Shown: positions 1-11,827, counted from the first letter of the stretch. The stretch: DNA of 64,000 bases from Stratiolaelaps scimitus (GCA_019614645.1 JABWDB010000007.1:3224001-3288000); one strand, 5' to 3'. Made by a program: numbers and translations. Notes: generated by a model not told the origin, from the sequence alone.

Positions 1-941
1 CTGCAAAAGCAAGGAAAGTGAGTCTTTTTAGCTTGTCATTTATAGAATCATGCGGGTAATGTGTGGACAGCATACAGGTGTCGTAGTTCGAGAACCCGAT
101 TCAGCTGCAGAAACGTTCCACCCACAAATGTTTATGCTATCAAGAACTAGTGTATAAGCTTTCAAACGTATACGCACCAGTCATTTGCACATATTGATTG
201 TTTCGCCTACAGGGACTTGACACAATCAACGTCTGTCCGGATTTGTCAGCCTGTTTCTCGACTGGCTGTGGATTGGGCTCTATCGTATCTGTTGCATCGC
301 TCATCGTTGTTTTTGGCTACAGTACGCTCGATTGTCTTTGATTTGACAATCAACCTACGAGAAAAGGATTTGCGGTTCCATCGTTCGCTTAAAACTGTTG
401 TTGTAAATCACCTCGGCAGAGTGCGATGCTCGTTTAGGTTTCTATCAATAGAAAAAAGGTCCCCGAAATCGTCATCGACACGCTTTCCCGTGGAAACGTG
501 GAACGAAGACGCCAACAGCAGAACAACAGCTAGCTAGCTTGAGAGCAACTGACCCCGCGGGCGGGCACGCCTGTGCCGCACGCAATAGGCAGAATGTATT
601 CGCAGATGGGCAGGACTGGCACAGCGAAAGAAACCAAGTGTGCCCTAGCTCTTCGAAGCGTCTAAGCCCCTCTGTCGAGGTCCATTGTGTTCGGCCTTGC
701 GTTCTGCTTCCATTTCATCCGTTTTGCTCGAGACAAAAGCGGGAGGCTTTTGTCTCTGAATAGCCCGAAGAGCAGCCGGATGGCTGGCTGCCAGTCACTA
801 ACCAGGCGTCGAAGCAGACCAGCGGCCAGCAACCGCCCTGTCGTGGCGGCCCCAAGGCAAAGCCGGGCCAGCAGAGGCTGGCTAGCGACGTTGACTCCCA
901 TCTCTGTCGTACGCTAAGAACGGTCATTAATTACCACCCGC
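1..941. other. 3' flank of the 988 gene; no supported gene
   Basis: A GTGAGT donor-like site at 17 could end an exon entering from outside the window, but only five codons would be visible. Open frames at 217-537 and 539-917 occur on both strands with no splice or poly(A) support and look like chance. Confidence 0.4.
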
Positions 942-987
942 TTTATTGTTCTCTGCCGTTTATATTATAGATCACATCTTTCCTGGC

Positions 988-1194
988 CTAATTTTTAGGC
1001 TGCAGCAGCCGACGCAGCTTTTCGGCCACACACAACCAATTAGACAGTTCGCGGGCGAACCCGCCGGCACCGCAAAACCTTGACAGCCTGATGTTATTGA
1101 CCGCAAGATGGTCGCAATTATCAAGGGCAAACCATTCGTCAGGAGGGGAGACGTTCGTTTTGAAGTCAGTACGTGTCAGTTGGGTCAGGAGCAT
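988..1194 (-). CDS. terminal coding exon of an unrecognised gene
   Basis: On the minus strand this frame is open for about 68 codons to a TAG at 988-990. It reads as a balanced protein sequence (for example DEWFALDNCDHLAVNNIRL and ending EKLRRLLQPKN) with G or C at many third positions. An AATAAA on the minus strand (942-947) follows 41 bases after the stop. The exon probably begins at an AG acceptor between 1194 and about 1213, since a pyrimidine-rich stretch precedes AG there and an in-frame stop lies just beyond. The first in-frame ATG coincides with one acceptor option, so it need not be a start codon. I do not recognise the family. Upstream exons would lie at higher coordinates and were not found. 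Confidence 0.45.
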   Translation of the reverse strand: MLLTQLTRTDFKTNVSPPDEWFALDNCDHLAVNNIRLSRFCGAGGFARELSNWLCVAEKLRRLLQPKN

Positions 1195-2103
1195 CTGTGT
1201 TGGGTGGCAACCTCTTCAGAGGAGTAAACGGGATACGCCTAACGGATGCCTGTCAGAAACTGTCCATGAAGTCCACAAGGACAACCGGTGATTCGCTCCC
1301 TTTGTCGACCAGTGGTGCAAAGCTAGTTTTTCGTTTAAGTGGCGGTAAGAAGAACTCCACGGAAATTTTCCATAGAGAATGTTGCAATCAGAACATACTG
1401 AGCAGACAAAATTAGCGATATGCTTGCTTGACCAATAGCGAAAAGGCTAAGAGCTTGTCTCATTGTACTGCGTGTAGAAACATTGACATTGGTATTTATG
1501 TTCTAAGTTTTACCCCGTTTTAGAAAATAATGAAGGAGATTGGTTTTGACAGATTACCTCGGTAGACCTAATAAAGTTTTAGGTAAATTTGTCTACCTAT
1601 GTGTGGTGGATCGTACACGTTCAATGATGAACGTTTCGTCAGCCCGGAGAATTTACTTACATATTTGTTGTATTTAGTAAACATTTGTATCTAAGTGTCG
1701 GGTTATTGCCCCTAACCAACTCTAGACTCCACCTAATGTGTTCATTGGAGTAAAATTACGAGTTAAAAAAATTAACATTATCAGCTTGAGCGAAGCTACG
1801 TTTAATTAGTACGCTTAACAGAAAGTGCAAAATTATACGTCCACCTGTGTAGTGTCCTATAAGAGCGTTGATATGTATATTTCGATATTTCCTATAGTAA
1901 TCAATGTAAACGACCACCTTCTTCGGAAGTCAATAACTGTGACTTCCTTTCGAAATAATTAGTACCACTCTTACTAAATATTACACAGTCTGAAAATGAT
2001 GAACACACAATTACGCTAACTATGTTGATATGTAGTAGGGGACGCTCAAAAGGCCAGAACTATCCGCGAAATGCAACATGGATTCGTGATTGGAACAACC
2101 AAG

Positions 2104-2107
<4 letters not shown>

Positions 2108-2171
<64 letters not shown>
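2108..2171. repeat. (TA)n microsatellite, longest in the window
   Basis: A 64-base uninterrupted TA run. Confidence 0.95.
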
Positions 2172-2174
<3 letters not shown>

Positions 2175-3015
2175 CCCATTTATTACATTTCGTTATACAT
2201 CTTGAAATATACAACTAGAGAAGTGGTTGGGGACAGGGTCTCAGGTTGAGGCACTCACACATAGCTCAATACTGAGCATTGACGGAAACTTTTGGTGGAG
2301 TGAACGTAACAAGTGAGAAGAAATATTCTTGAACGACTGCGTTGACCATTTAATCTTGATAGTGTGTTAATTCAATATAATACTGCTGACCTACAACGAT
2401 AGGATAGGCACAATGCTATAGGCAAAAATCAAGGTATTTCATTGCATGTCTCATACAATTGTCATCCAACTATTATAACGTAGATGTCCTGAACACACCT
2501 GACTTTACACGGAGTCCAAGTTATCCATTTACCACAAGGTGCATTACCGCTACTGGTTAGCCTTGCCGGTTTCGCAAGCGGACACCTATCAGGATGTTGC
2601 TTCAAAGTCACACCCGGGCGAATCACCCTCTTTAGCAATGACGTGTCCTTGGCATGTCTTGCGATTGTAGCCGGGTTAGTTTACGTCACCAGAGCAACGG
2701 CGAGCATGTCTTCTGGACGAGGGGCGTTGGTCCCTTGCTAGCGGGTGTGGCCGTGTGCGACGTTGCCGCATCCGAGGCCAGAGCCGGCGCAACTCCCTGG
2801 AGTCCCTTTCGTTCAGCTGCACCCTTAAGTGGACGCAGCTGTCTGCTTTAGTAAAACTCCGTGAGCAACGGTAGCGTCTGTAGATATCGAGTTCAATGTG
2901 CTGTCTCGAGTCGACATCAGCCGAAGGAGCTCGCACGGCACATTAGATAGAACCGCTATGTTACGTTGGCGTCTGGTTGACCGGGCTGCTATCTATCCCT
3001 GCTATTCTACAACAC

Positions 3016-3061
3016 GGCATTGGTTACCCTGGATACCAGGCATTGGTTACCCTGGATACCC
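3016..3061. repeat. 23-bp tandem duplication
   Basis: The unit starting GGCATTGGTTACCCTGGATA occurs twice head to tail, with one difference at the end. Confidence 0.85.
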
Positions 3062-4056
3062 TGCGTCGCGGTGTGTCGTTCCAATTTTCTTCCGCGGACG
3101 ATAACAGCCGCTGTTCAGGGAACTTTGTGTCGCGTCAACAAGGGGAATCCCACCACTCCTCAGTGGGGCACTTTGTTGCAGCTACGAGAAGGCACTCAGA
3201 GGCAAACGGACCATACGCATCGACGACTACAACAGTATTATGCATGATACGGACATTATCCATTATATCGCTTTGGCGACTCGGTTTCATTGTCGATCGA
3301 GTATATCCCACCCCCACTACGCAAAAGACCAAGCTAATGTAATACATTATTTGCAAGTGTGAGAGAAAAATGATTGATCGTAGGACCTTTCGACGTATGT
3401 TGACTCGCCTCGAGACTAACCGGCTGGCCTCGCCCGTGTACACTGCCGGGTGTATCTAATACACTCTAGTTTGAGAAAGAGCGCGAATTTGATACACCTA
3501 GCTGCGCATCGACGACGAAGCCAGGTGTATCTAATAGCTAGCTTGCCACATGTCGTACGAAAAGCGGACTGTCTGGCATCTGCGGGATCAGCTGGTGTAT
3601 TCTACCTATACCTTGGGCAAACAAACAAAAAGAAGATGAAGACAAAGTTGCCACCCTGCAGTACCGTGCAATTTCCATATGACGCGGTAATAGCGGTGTG
3701 AAATCGCTGAGCACGCCACACACAAGTGTAGTTACCTACCATTCCTGAACCTCGACAGCAGGCCTCGGGACGGTGAATGCACATATATAATAAGATTGAT
3801 CTTCTGAGTTGATAGAATTACTATCGAGTGACCTTTGCCCATATTTCTAAAAATAGTGACGGTAGCGAGAATTTTTTGTTCACAGTGCGATACTTTATAG
3901 GCATCGGTTTTTTGGTACGGAAGCAGCACTTAAACGAATATTTTCCTGTTATTGCTTTCGCACCTGGTACGTTGCTAGTTGCGATTACAGAATATGCTTA
4001 TATTGTATATGATTTAAAATAGGCACTGTGACGTCGAGTATTGTAATCTGCGAGAT

Positions 4057-4072
4057 CTCTCTCTCTCTCTCG
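4057..4072. repeat. (CT)n microsatellite
   Basis: Dinucleotide run. Confidence 0.8.
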
Positions 4073-4838
4073 TGGTGACACGATTTAGTATCGCCAAATA
4101 TTAGGTTGTTCGTATACCTATCTTGTAGACTGAAAGAGCTTTGATAATTTTTGAACGAAATAGAATTAGAGTTATGACTTTTCAGTTCTCTGCTTAGCTA
4201 CTATCCTGTATTGTTCATGCACCGGAGCCAGCGAGTAGGTAGTTTCTGGACGGCAGTACACTCTCGATTAGCGACACCATAGTCATTTGTGGTGTCGATA
4301 GCTCCCTGAGGCGACTCGACGTTTCCATCAGCACCACCAGTTGCCCTCTTTACGCATGCATGGAAACAACCACAAGTACCATAATATTATACATGTATGA
4401 AGGTTGTGACCCTCTTCTATGGATACTGGTGGCCTCGATTCCGTTCGTTCCGGAACCCGCACGCCGACGTTTAGCGCGGTCATGGAAATAGGCATCTGTT
4501 GTGCTTTTGATTCCCAATGTGCCATTTGTCCATGTGTCTTTTCAAGGACTCGAGATCTCGGGTGTATTGCACTGATGTTTTCCTTTTTAAGCAGTAAATC
4601 TAAATAGCAAATGTCGTCAGCGTCGGTAGCAAAATATCATCCATCACTTTGCGACCAAATCTGTTTGGCATTGCCACTCGCATTGTCGTTCTCTCGTGAG
4701 ATGAGTTGAAGTGAAGTTTCCTTCGAGATCTCCGTCGGTTGGGGAGCCCCATCCTGAATCGATTACATTATAATAGTATTAAACGTTTCGTCGGGTGCCT
4801 CCTTTGTCGAATATATTCACCAATTGATTACCAATCGA

Positions 4839-5480
4839 TTAATTAAAATCCCGCATATGTTCCCTGAAGAAACAAAAGCTTCTCGACTCATGTCTGTTCT
4901 ATGCAACTGAAGCAGCGATGAGCCACATGTAAGCCAAAGACTCAAGTATAATCAGGTCAAATTTTACCTTGCTTTGGCACGCGGTTCAAGGGCTTTCAAA
5001 GCTTTTGCGATGTACAAAACAACTCCGAGCGGCCTAATAAATGACGATTATTAGCAGTAGCTATGCTAATGACAGACGGACTTCACGGATGCTGTCCTCG
5101 TTAGTGTAAGAGTTCATTTTTCCCCAGCCAGCAAGAAAGTGGATGGTGCATATCATGTGGTACAATGTATGTTACTGCCTACTGCCTAGGCAGACTGCCT
5201 GAGTGCTGTGTAAGTCTGGGAAGTGTAACCCAATCAGGTGTCTTATATCAAGTGTCCTCTGTTGCCTCAGTAGGGAAAATTTTGTTGGTCTATAAAAAAA
5301 AACTGCAATAGCAATAATAATAATAATAATAATATAAAAACTGAGCTGCGTTCTTATTGTGTGAGCGGTCAGCCACGAGAGACGTGTATAAGTTCAATTT
5401 GTAGGCGCATCGAGCTTTAAGAAAGTTGTCTGGCACAAATCAAGTCCAAAATCGTCCAAGGCCCGTTTTGCATCCATCGG
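4839..5480 (-). CDS. C-terminal exons of an unrecognised minus-strand gene
   Basis: Three minus-strand exon candidates join in phase: 5437-5480 (begins PMDAKRALDDFG), 4968-5033 (LGVVLYIAKALKALEPRAKA) and 4839-4863 (EHMRDFN then TAA). The acceptors read ...ctttgcag, ...atttattag and ...tttgtttcttcag. The donors are GTGCCA (weak) and GTAAAA. The second intron is 104 bases. The joined C-terminus is an alanine- and lysine-rich amphipathic helix. No AATAAA was seen nearby on the minus strand, which counts against it, and the family is not recognised. The last two exons are better supported than the first. Confidence 0.33.
5312..5333. repeat. (TAA)n microsatellite
   Basis: Trinucleotide run. Confidence 0.8.
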
Positions 5481-5924
5481 CTGCAAAGTATTGTATCTGC
5501 ATTACGAAGCGTTTACATTCCAGAGAGATGTCTATCAGAAAGATTTCGCTGCAAGCTATGCGGAACGGGTGACCTACGAACGAGATAGCTAATTCCTATC
5601 CGTCCTTAATAACGGGCTATTTCACGTTAGACGTATAGAGAGACACGTACATCGCTTACTTGAATTGGTTGGGGAATAATGAAAACCCAGAAATGGTTGA
5701 GGTCCTGGAGGCGTGAAAGCAGCTCCCATCCATCAACTACCCCACAGCTAATTGAACATGGCCGTGGTCCCTAGCGAGCTCGAAGCATGAGGGAGCCTTC
5801 GAGCGAAGCGTGGCGGCCAGTGATAAATGAAATCATTGAAAATTTTTATTACATTCATTCTGTGGCCATTCTGTTGCTTGTTCTTGTATTCTAACGCTAG
5901 CCAGAAGTGGTTTAATTTATTCAG

Positions 5925-5990
5925 ACGAGGCGGACAAGCGAGCCGTTTCTCTGAATCACAGGGGTGAGTTTGTATGTGGCGGTGAACAAT
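5925..5990 (+). CDS. exon resembling the N-terminal strand of a trypsin-like serine protease
   Basis: The exon lies between an acceptor (...tttattcag) and a strong GTAAGT donor. With two leading bases it reads EADKRAVSLNHRGEFVCGG, which matches the S1-family pattern VSL...G.F.CGG that follows the activation site. If real, it carries the first strand of the catalytic domain. The exons with the catalytic His, Asp and Ser were not found in the window. A competing reading uses the earlier donor at 5964 (GTGAGT) and another frame, and joins in phase to the exon at 6121. Both cannot be the main product. No IVGG-type activation exon was seen upstream. Confidence 0.38.
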
Positions 5991-6120
5991 GTAAGTTTTT
6001 TTTCTTCTCTATCTTTACATATTTTGCTATTTCAATTAACGGTCCGTTAGGACCGCAATTAACTTTTGGTCTTTTTTTTCTACCAAAATTGGCAATAGCT
6101 ACTGTTTTTTTGACATTCAG

Positions 6121-6214
6121 TTGCGTCGAAGACGACGTAGAGCCACTCCAAATGCAACGGATTTCTAGAGAATTTCTATGTTCTAGGCATGCTTCTATGA
6201 TGTTTAGTGCTTAA
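6121..6214 (+). CDS. candidate terminal coding exon
   Basis: A strong pyrimidine tract and acceptor (...tttttttgacattcag) precede a frame that reads CVEDDVEPLQMQRISREF onward to a TAA at 6212-6214. AATAAA follows at 6302-6307. It joins in phase with 5925-5963 if that exon ends at the GTGAGT donor at 5964. The result would be a short C-terminus with no recognised domain. It cannot follow the serine-protease reading of 5925-5990, because that phase meets a TAG at once. Confidence 0.33.
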
Positions 6215-6301
6215 GATACAGGGTGATGTCGACCATCGGTCCACGGTCGAGCAAATGCTATTCATGTTGGTTCCCTTTGCCATTCTTAATGTTGAGCATT
6301 A

Positions 6302-6307
6302 AATAAA
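6302..6307 (+). promoter_or_regulatory. poly(A) signal candidate
   Basis: AATAAA lies 88 bases after the stop of the exon at 6121-6214. Confidence 0.3.
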
Positions 6308-8180
6308 GTCAACCGATTAGTAACACACGAGTTGAGGTCATTTTATTTGTTATCGTGTGATAACAACTTGAACTAGCGTTTGACTACCGGAGCTCTCGTT
6401 CATAGTTTCACAACTGTGAGGGCAGACCAACACCATAGAGGAGTAAAACCTCAGTCGGGCAGTGAAGGACCCATAGGTTCAAAGTAATCAGCGTTCGTCC
6501 CTTGGGGCATGCTTGACGCGCATGTCAAACATGGAAATTTTTACCCCCCCCCGCTGCGGAGTGGATCTCTTAGAAGCTGTCCACCCTTCAATATGAAGGT
6601 GCATTTGTCACCGAGGTAGTTGATGAATTTCAAGAAAATTTACTTCTTCTTAGATATGGCCCCCTGCAGGACCGAGCGTGTATTATACCAGTGGATAGCA
6701 GAGGGCGATGCCTTATTTTATTGGCACATGTTGAATTTGACGAAAACTAGCGAGACTTCGAGGATATACTATTATATATATATATGTTGTATTGCAGAAT
6801 TGGCCTGATTCTTCATGGACATCATTTCAGACATCATCATCATCATAGCAGAGTTTTCTCATTCGGTCAAATCAACCGAGAAAAGCACCTCTAGTAAGAG
6901 TCGTTTTTTTTTTCAAAATTCTCTCCGCGCACTATTCCCCACGTTTTACTTGGTGATAGGATACTGCTCAATTCATTCGGGCTCAATACAATTCTCATGC
7001 TTGGCCGATTGTTACAACCCTCGCCGTCAGCGCCGACACAGTGTACAGACCATACAACACGATGAATAGATACTGTATATTGAAATTTGCACCGCTGTAC
7101 GTCACGCGCCACCTGCTGATCATGCTGAGTCATCCCTTCGCACGGGAATACAACGGTTGGTAGTTTCGCTGTTTCAGCTACGACAATGCGTGCATCTGAA
7201 ATAAATCTCATGTTTCGTTATTGGACACGCGGCGCACGAAGGTACCTCGCATCATATAACGTGATATCACTGCGTGGTCTCATATTCCGGCATGGCATCC
7301 ACTCGATTGGCAACTCGGTTGTGAACTCGCCGTCGGTTTTACTATATTAGCAAGGTTACTGTCAGTGACGACTGAGAGTCTCGTGGCAGCTATTTTTGTT
7401 TGGCTGACGACGTGACAAGCCCCTGCGTATCGCCGCTTGACTGCCGGTCGATCTGTGATGTCGTCTGTCACAGTGGCAGCAGCAGTCGCAGCGGCCCTCT
7501 GGTTTTTACTCAAGGTAATTGTGGAAGTGAGATCATGGACCAGGTCTACCGACGATCCGTTGTTTAACTAAACGCCCTTTGGGGGTGCTCCTCATAGACT
7601 AAACTCTCTCGTGTTTCAGCTTAACTTGAAACTCCACTGTTGTTGTCTTCACAAAACATCGAAATCGCTCAGCAGTGCTGAGTGCTAAAGTATTTTTCAT
7701 TATGGTAGAGATTGCGGACATTGTAACTCTACACACTATGAAACATGTCTCGAGGCTTGTGGAGCTCGCCGTCTATATTAGTAAATGCCCCTCGGGAGTG
7801 GGTGACCTACACACGGTGGTGTTCAGAGAGATTTCTTCGAAAAATTACCACAGCAGAATGAGATACGCCAGCTCTGACGCACAACGAAGAGTCGCCTGTA
7901 TTTTCTCAATCGGTCTGACAATTTTGAACAATTTTTTCCCCCTGTTATGTAACGACCACTGCATATATTCTATTAGAATTCTCCAGTAAGTGTTACGGGT
8001 CAAGTTTCGCTTGATGAAATTTCGCCGATTTGTATCATATCATTTAATGGCGAAATGAACGCTGCAGGCCTGCGGAGAACGATGTTATTCTTAGTTCTTT
8101 TCCCTCGGCGCGTTTTTATATGACGAAATCTCCAGCCCGTTTTTACATGACGACCTAACAAAAACTAGAATTCGATTTTA
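6308..8180. other. mostly non-coding; two weak exon candidates
   Basis: At 7620 a good acceptor (...ctctctcgtgtttcag) precedes a short frame (LNLKLHCCCLHKTSKSLSSA) that stops at 7687. On the minus strand 7280-7513 is open and alanine-rich, next to an acceptor near 7500. Neither has a partner exon in phase. Two near-identical words (CGTTTTTATATGACGA and CGTTTTTACATGACGA) lie about 30 bases apart near 8111 and 8141. Confidence 0.3.
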
Positions 8181-9137
8181 TTGCAATCCTATGATCCATT
8201 AGTCATTTTATTTATATCATCAATGTCTGCAGAGGGTAGGTATTCCGGTTGGAGCGGGTCACCAAATGATGCTCGTAGCAACATGGGACGAGTCGCTATA
8301 CCGCTCTGCGATTCCGTTTTTCGCTTAACCAGTAATGTTCACATGAAGATCAGCCGTCAAGGGCAGCATTCCGATGGGGATATCCTGTATCAATTCCGCT
8401 GTATGTCTGTTACGTCATATTATTATTATTATTATTGTTATTATTATCACCTTCGCTATTTTTATTATTTATTGCTGCCACGAGCGCATCTCGGACGCTT
8501 ACGATTATGCAGTTTGCCACTGAACAACTTCACCGGTAGCCAGTCAGCTTGGTTTGGCGCCAAACGATCCCTGTATAGCTTGGATCGCAACGAGCGCTAT
8601 CGCAAATACCACCCGATGGTGCTTATGGAAAGGGAGAGCCGGCCAGGCCAAGAAGTTGACAGTACTCGGGCTTGGCCTGAGCGGGGAACAGGGGTCTGCG
8701 AGCTGCGCCGAGAGCTGTTCGCACTAATCCGCGCCCTTCGTCCGAGTGGAGCTACCAGTTTACCAAAGTGTCGTCCTCCCTTCACGGGGCGGTCACGGTG
8801 CGAGGCAGTATCAGTACAGTTAGGCATAGTATTAGATACGAACGGGCAACGGTCGCTTGCTCAGCGGGGACTCTGTCAGTATTGGGCCATTTCCTTTCGA
8901 AGAAGTGTATGGGTGGTCGGCCCGACCGTTCGCCTGTCATACTGGCCGACTTTGGTGCAACGTGCGTCGCATGGAAGCGACTTCAGTTGGCCAACTGAAG
9001 TGGCGCCATTGCCGATGTGGAAAGAATACAGACTCCGCGACTGTTATTTGACGTTAGGTTGGCTGACGTCTGGTAACGGAATCTGTGTCGATGGGACACC
9101 TTTGTCATTGGGCCATCGGGCACACATGAATGAGTAG
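8181..9137 (+). CDS. 318-codon open frame, doubtful coding
   Basis: This is the longest open frame in the window. It starts at a TTG, so any real start is unknown. The frame crosses a (TAT)n microsatellite at 8417-8448 that would encode a tyrosine run, and the rest is arginine- and serine-rich without recognisable motifs. The segment from about 8460 to 9100 is GC-rich, which lowers stop frequency in every frame, and a 76-codon frame is open on the other strand. No flanking splice pair or poly(A) signal fits. It could be a 5' untranslated region, a decayed gene or chance. Confidence 0.2.
   Translation: MQSYDPLVILFISSMSAEGRYSGWSGSPNDARSNMGRVAIPLCDSVFRLTSNVHMKISRQGQHSDGDILYQFRCMSVTSYYYYYYCYYYHLRYFYYLLLPRAHLGRLRLCSLPLNNFTGSQSAWFGAKRSLYSLDRNERYRKYHPMVLMERESRPGQEVDSTRAWPERGTGVCELRRELFALIRALRPSGATSLPKCRPPFTGRSRCEAVSVQLGIVLDTNGQRSLAQRGLCQYWAISFRRSVWVVGPTVRLSYWPTLVQRASHGSDFSWPTEVAPLPMWKEYRLRDCYLTLGWLTSGNGICVDGTPLSLGHRAHMNE
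8417..8448. repeat. (TAT)n microsatellite
   Basis: Trinucleotide run with one interruption, inside the long open frame at 8181. Confidence 0.85.
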
Positions 9138-9251
9138 CATCGTTGAGACTTAATCGATTGAAACGGTCCGATTGGCGATTCGGGACAGGTCGAATTGCAA
9201 TTTCTAAACATAGCGAGGAGAACGATGTTACGACGAGTTAGCAAAAGTCGA

Positions 9252-9345
9252 TTTTTCAGGCCAGCGATGGGTATCGAACCCGCGCACCTGCTCGCGAGTT
9301 ATCGCTATTTATGATATAATCCAGGTGTTTTACCACTATAGGCGA
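9252..9345 (-). repeat. tRNA-derived SINE fragment
   Basis: On the minus strand an A-box-like TAGTGGTAAAACA is followed by a B-box-like GGTTCGATACC inside a T-arm-like GCGGGTTCGATACCC. The order and spacing are those of a polymerase III promoter. No full tRNA cloverleaf forms. Confidence 0.5.
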
Positions 9346-10426
9346 AAATCTTTGTTTCGATAATCCATGATTTGATGGTGGATAATGTTTGCTGCGATTT
9401 CATTTAACTACAGACATACTTATTCTAACGGTTGATGTCCGTGTTCAAGCCAGAACTCCATACTCAATTACTGCATAACTACAAGTGTGTACAGTTTAGT
9501 TGGGCCTCTATAAGTATTGTATTAATGAAATTCAAGTCACTATACTCGCATACAAATGAATCATTGTGCCGTTGAATAGAGTCACGGCACAACATATTTG
9601 TGAAACAAGCGTCACTCATGTCTCGGCATTAGACGACGCGATTCATTATCGATTTTCCGTTATGTACGGCGACGACAAATACGGTATGCTATTTCATTCC
9701 AGTTTGCCTACCATTGCACAGACAATTCTATTTGCATGGGTAGCTAATCATTTGTTCTCAGAAGAACGTCTTGTAGATTGCCAATAGCGGATTGTGGTCC
9801 CGGCAGCGTTGGTTCGGTGCGAGATACTAGCATACAAGTGTGCATGCATTAGCAAGCCCTAAGCATGTCACATGGGTTTCACATTAGAACCGTTGCATGA
9901 CGGCTTGTTCCCCGCCATAGCCAAAGTTACACCCCTCTCTCATGGGGACCGTGAATGCAAGCTATATTGCATAGTCAGGTTAATCAATGTTATGTAGTTA
10001 GCCTTGAACGTGCAATATGGCGTCTGCCCGTTGTCGACGGTAAGCAACCGACAAGAACCAACCAACCATCAAATGCTTTTCGTGTTGGTTTTCCGCGGTC
10101 GTGTATAAACATAATATACAGTCCATAGAGTAGAGGCCCAGGCTGGAGGGCACTCTGTTTTGCTTTTGATACTGTTTACTGTGCGAGATTTACTCACCGC
10201 TTGTAGGCAGGTATCTTTTCCGATAATTAGCTCACTTGTGCCACTTACATTTCGTTCAAATATTCGTTAACTTCTATTTCTTATCTATGGATATCTACTG
10301 GCCTGCCGGTATGAATGTCGCTTTACACAATTCGTGCGCACATTACCGTAAATCGATTCCAGCTCCACAAGTTTTTCTTAACTTATTTTTATTTTCTATC
10401 GATGTCATCCTTGCGTTGACCATTCC

Positions 10427-10446
10427 TATATATATATATATATATA
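10427..10446. repeat. (TA)n microsatellite
   Basis: Dinucleotide run. Confidence 0.85.
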
Positions 10447-10762
10447 CTCCTCGATACCACACCTTTGTGTGCCTGACTCTGATCGATCTGCGTTATAATC
10501 TAAGAGGGCTACAGTTCCGCCTACATTTTCATTGAGAGCCGCTAGAGGTGGTCTCTCCACCAATGTTTAGTATGTGAGGCGCCTTCCTCTAGCAACGTTA
10601 TAATCTCAGTACACACACATTTTGTCCTCATGTACATGATGAACAGTGACACGGAATACTGATAACCTAAAGTAAGAATTTTCTTCACTGATATTCCCTC
10701 TTATAAGGCGAATACACCTCGTCATGGCTGTCAATACATATTATAGTTAGATGCCTCCTTTC

Positions 10763-10812
10763 CTTTTTTTCGGGCCGACTCTCAGCCAACATTAAACGTC
10801 CACGGTACTGCC
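10763..10812 (-). repeat. SINE family A, truncated copy
   Basis: A T-run on the + strand (the A-tail of a minus-strand insertion) is followed by GGCCGACTCTCAGCCAACAT and the TAAACGTCCACGGTACT segment shared with the copies at 21912, 30303 and 53195. Confidence 0.55.
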
Positions 10813-10940
10813 AACTACAAATTCTCTTCCCATGTCTCCGTATGTTATTTTCAAGCAACACAAACAATGGGGAGATGCTCGCTTCTGTGAAGATCAACAG
10901 TTCAGATAAAAGCTGCGGGCCATGTACTCTCAAATATCTC

Positions 10941-11015
10941 ACTAAAGATAAAGATAAAGCTTTATTGGTTTATTAAAGGAACTGCAGTTTTTACAATGCT
11001 TAAGTTCTCTTATAT
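10941..11015 (-). repeat. SINE family B 3' end with (GATAAA/TTTATC)n tail
   Basis: On the minus strand CTTAAGCATTGTAAAA, then TGCAGTTCCTTTAATAAACC, matches the copies at 47505 and 59837. Tandem TTTATC units follow the AATAAA. Confidence 0.65.
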
Positions 11016-11292
11016 GTAATTATAATAATCTAATAATCTAATCACTACCTTTATGTAATTACCACATGGTACAAGGTAACGCACGCGCGTTACGGCGTTG
11101 GCATAACTTTAATATCAGCGGGTCGACAGCGCTATTGGTCACGCCGAAGGTATCTCTGGAGGTATCGTTTGAGGAGAAGGGGACAAGCCTTGATACCTAT
11201 TATAACAGCAACACATGCATGTACACTCAGCTTCGAGATATCAGAGTCCCTACCCCTCTCGTATGTTTTCCACTTCACAGTAGATATCTATA

Positions 11293-11311
11293 GAAGTGAA
11301 GTGAAGTGAAG
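11293..11311. repeat. (GAAGT)n tandem repeat
   Basis: Nearly four GAAGT units. Confidence 0.7.
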
Positions 11312-11827
11312 AACGTCAGCGCATGACTTCAGTGTCTGCTCATTCCTTGAGTTTCCGTCGTGAATCTTCTCCTGCGTCGGTGGTCGTCCCTCGGCGGTGG
11401 CTCGTGATGCTCCAATTAGCCCTTCTCTTTAGCTCACCGATTCGAGTGGCGCACGCCGAAAAGCAGAATGACTATCCGGCCGGTTTCGTGATCAGGGTCG
11501 ATCCGTCTAATCGACTGTTCCCTTCATCGCCGCGTAATTTTCTATCGGTCCCGCTGGCTTCTGTTCCACGCCGTCCTGTTTCCCGCCATCGTATCTTGGT
11601 TGGCATAAATATCAAACGATGTTGTTCGAGCAGAAGAAAGCAAAATACATTTTCTTCGATTCGTGCTATTTCCTTCCCGCTTCGTGTATGGGCGGGGAAT
11701 AGGGGAATCAGCCAGGAGTCCTTCGCGTCCCTTGCATCGTTCGGCCTCCCACGGTGACCCCCGCCGGCTTATCTCATTGGTAACAAACGACTCGGCATTA
11801 CATACCATTTCGCCAGATACTGACAAC

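Larger units (their letters stand above)
1216..4838. other. non-coding stretch, intron or intergenic
   Basis: It contains the long (TA)n tract at 2108, a 23-bp tandem duplication at 3016, a repeated GTGTATCTAATA word near 3451 and 3523, an 8-bp inverted repeat at 4272-4297 and a (CT)n run at 4057. Open frames here are short and unsupported. Confidence 0.4.
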
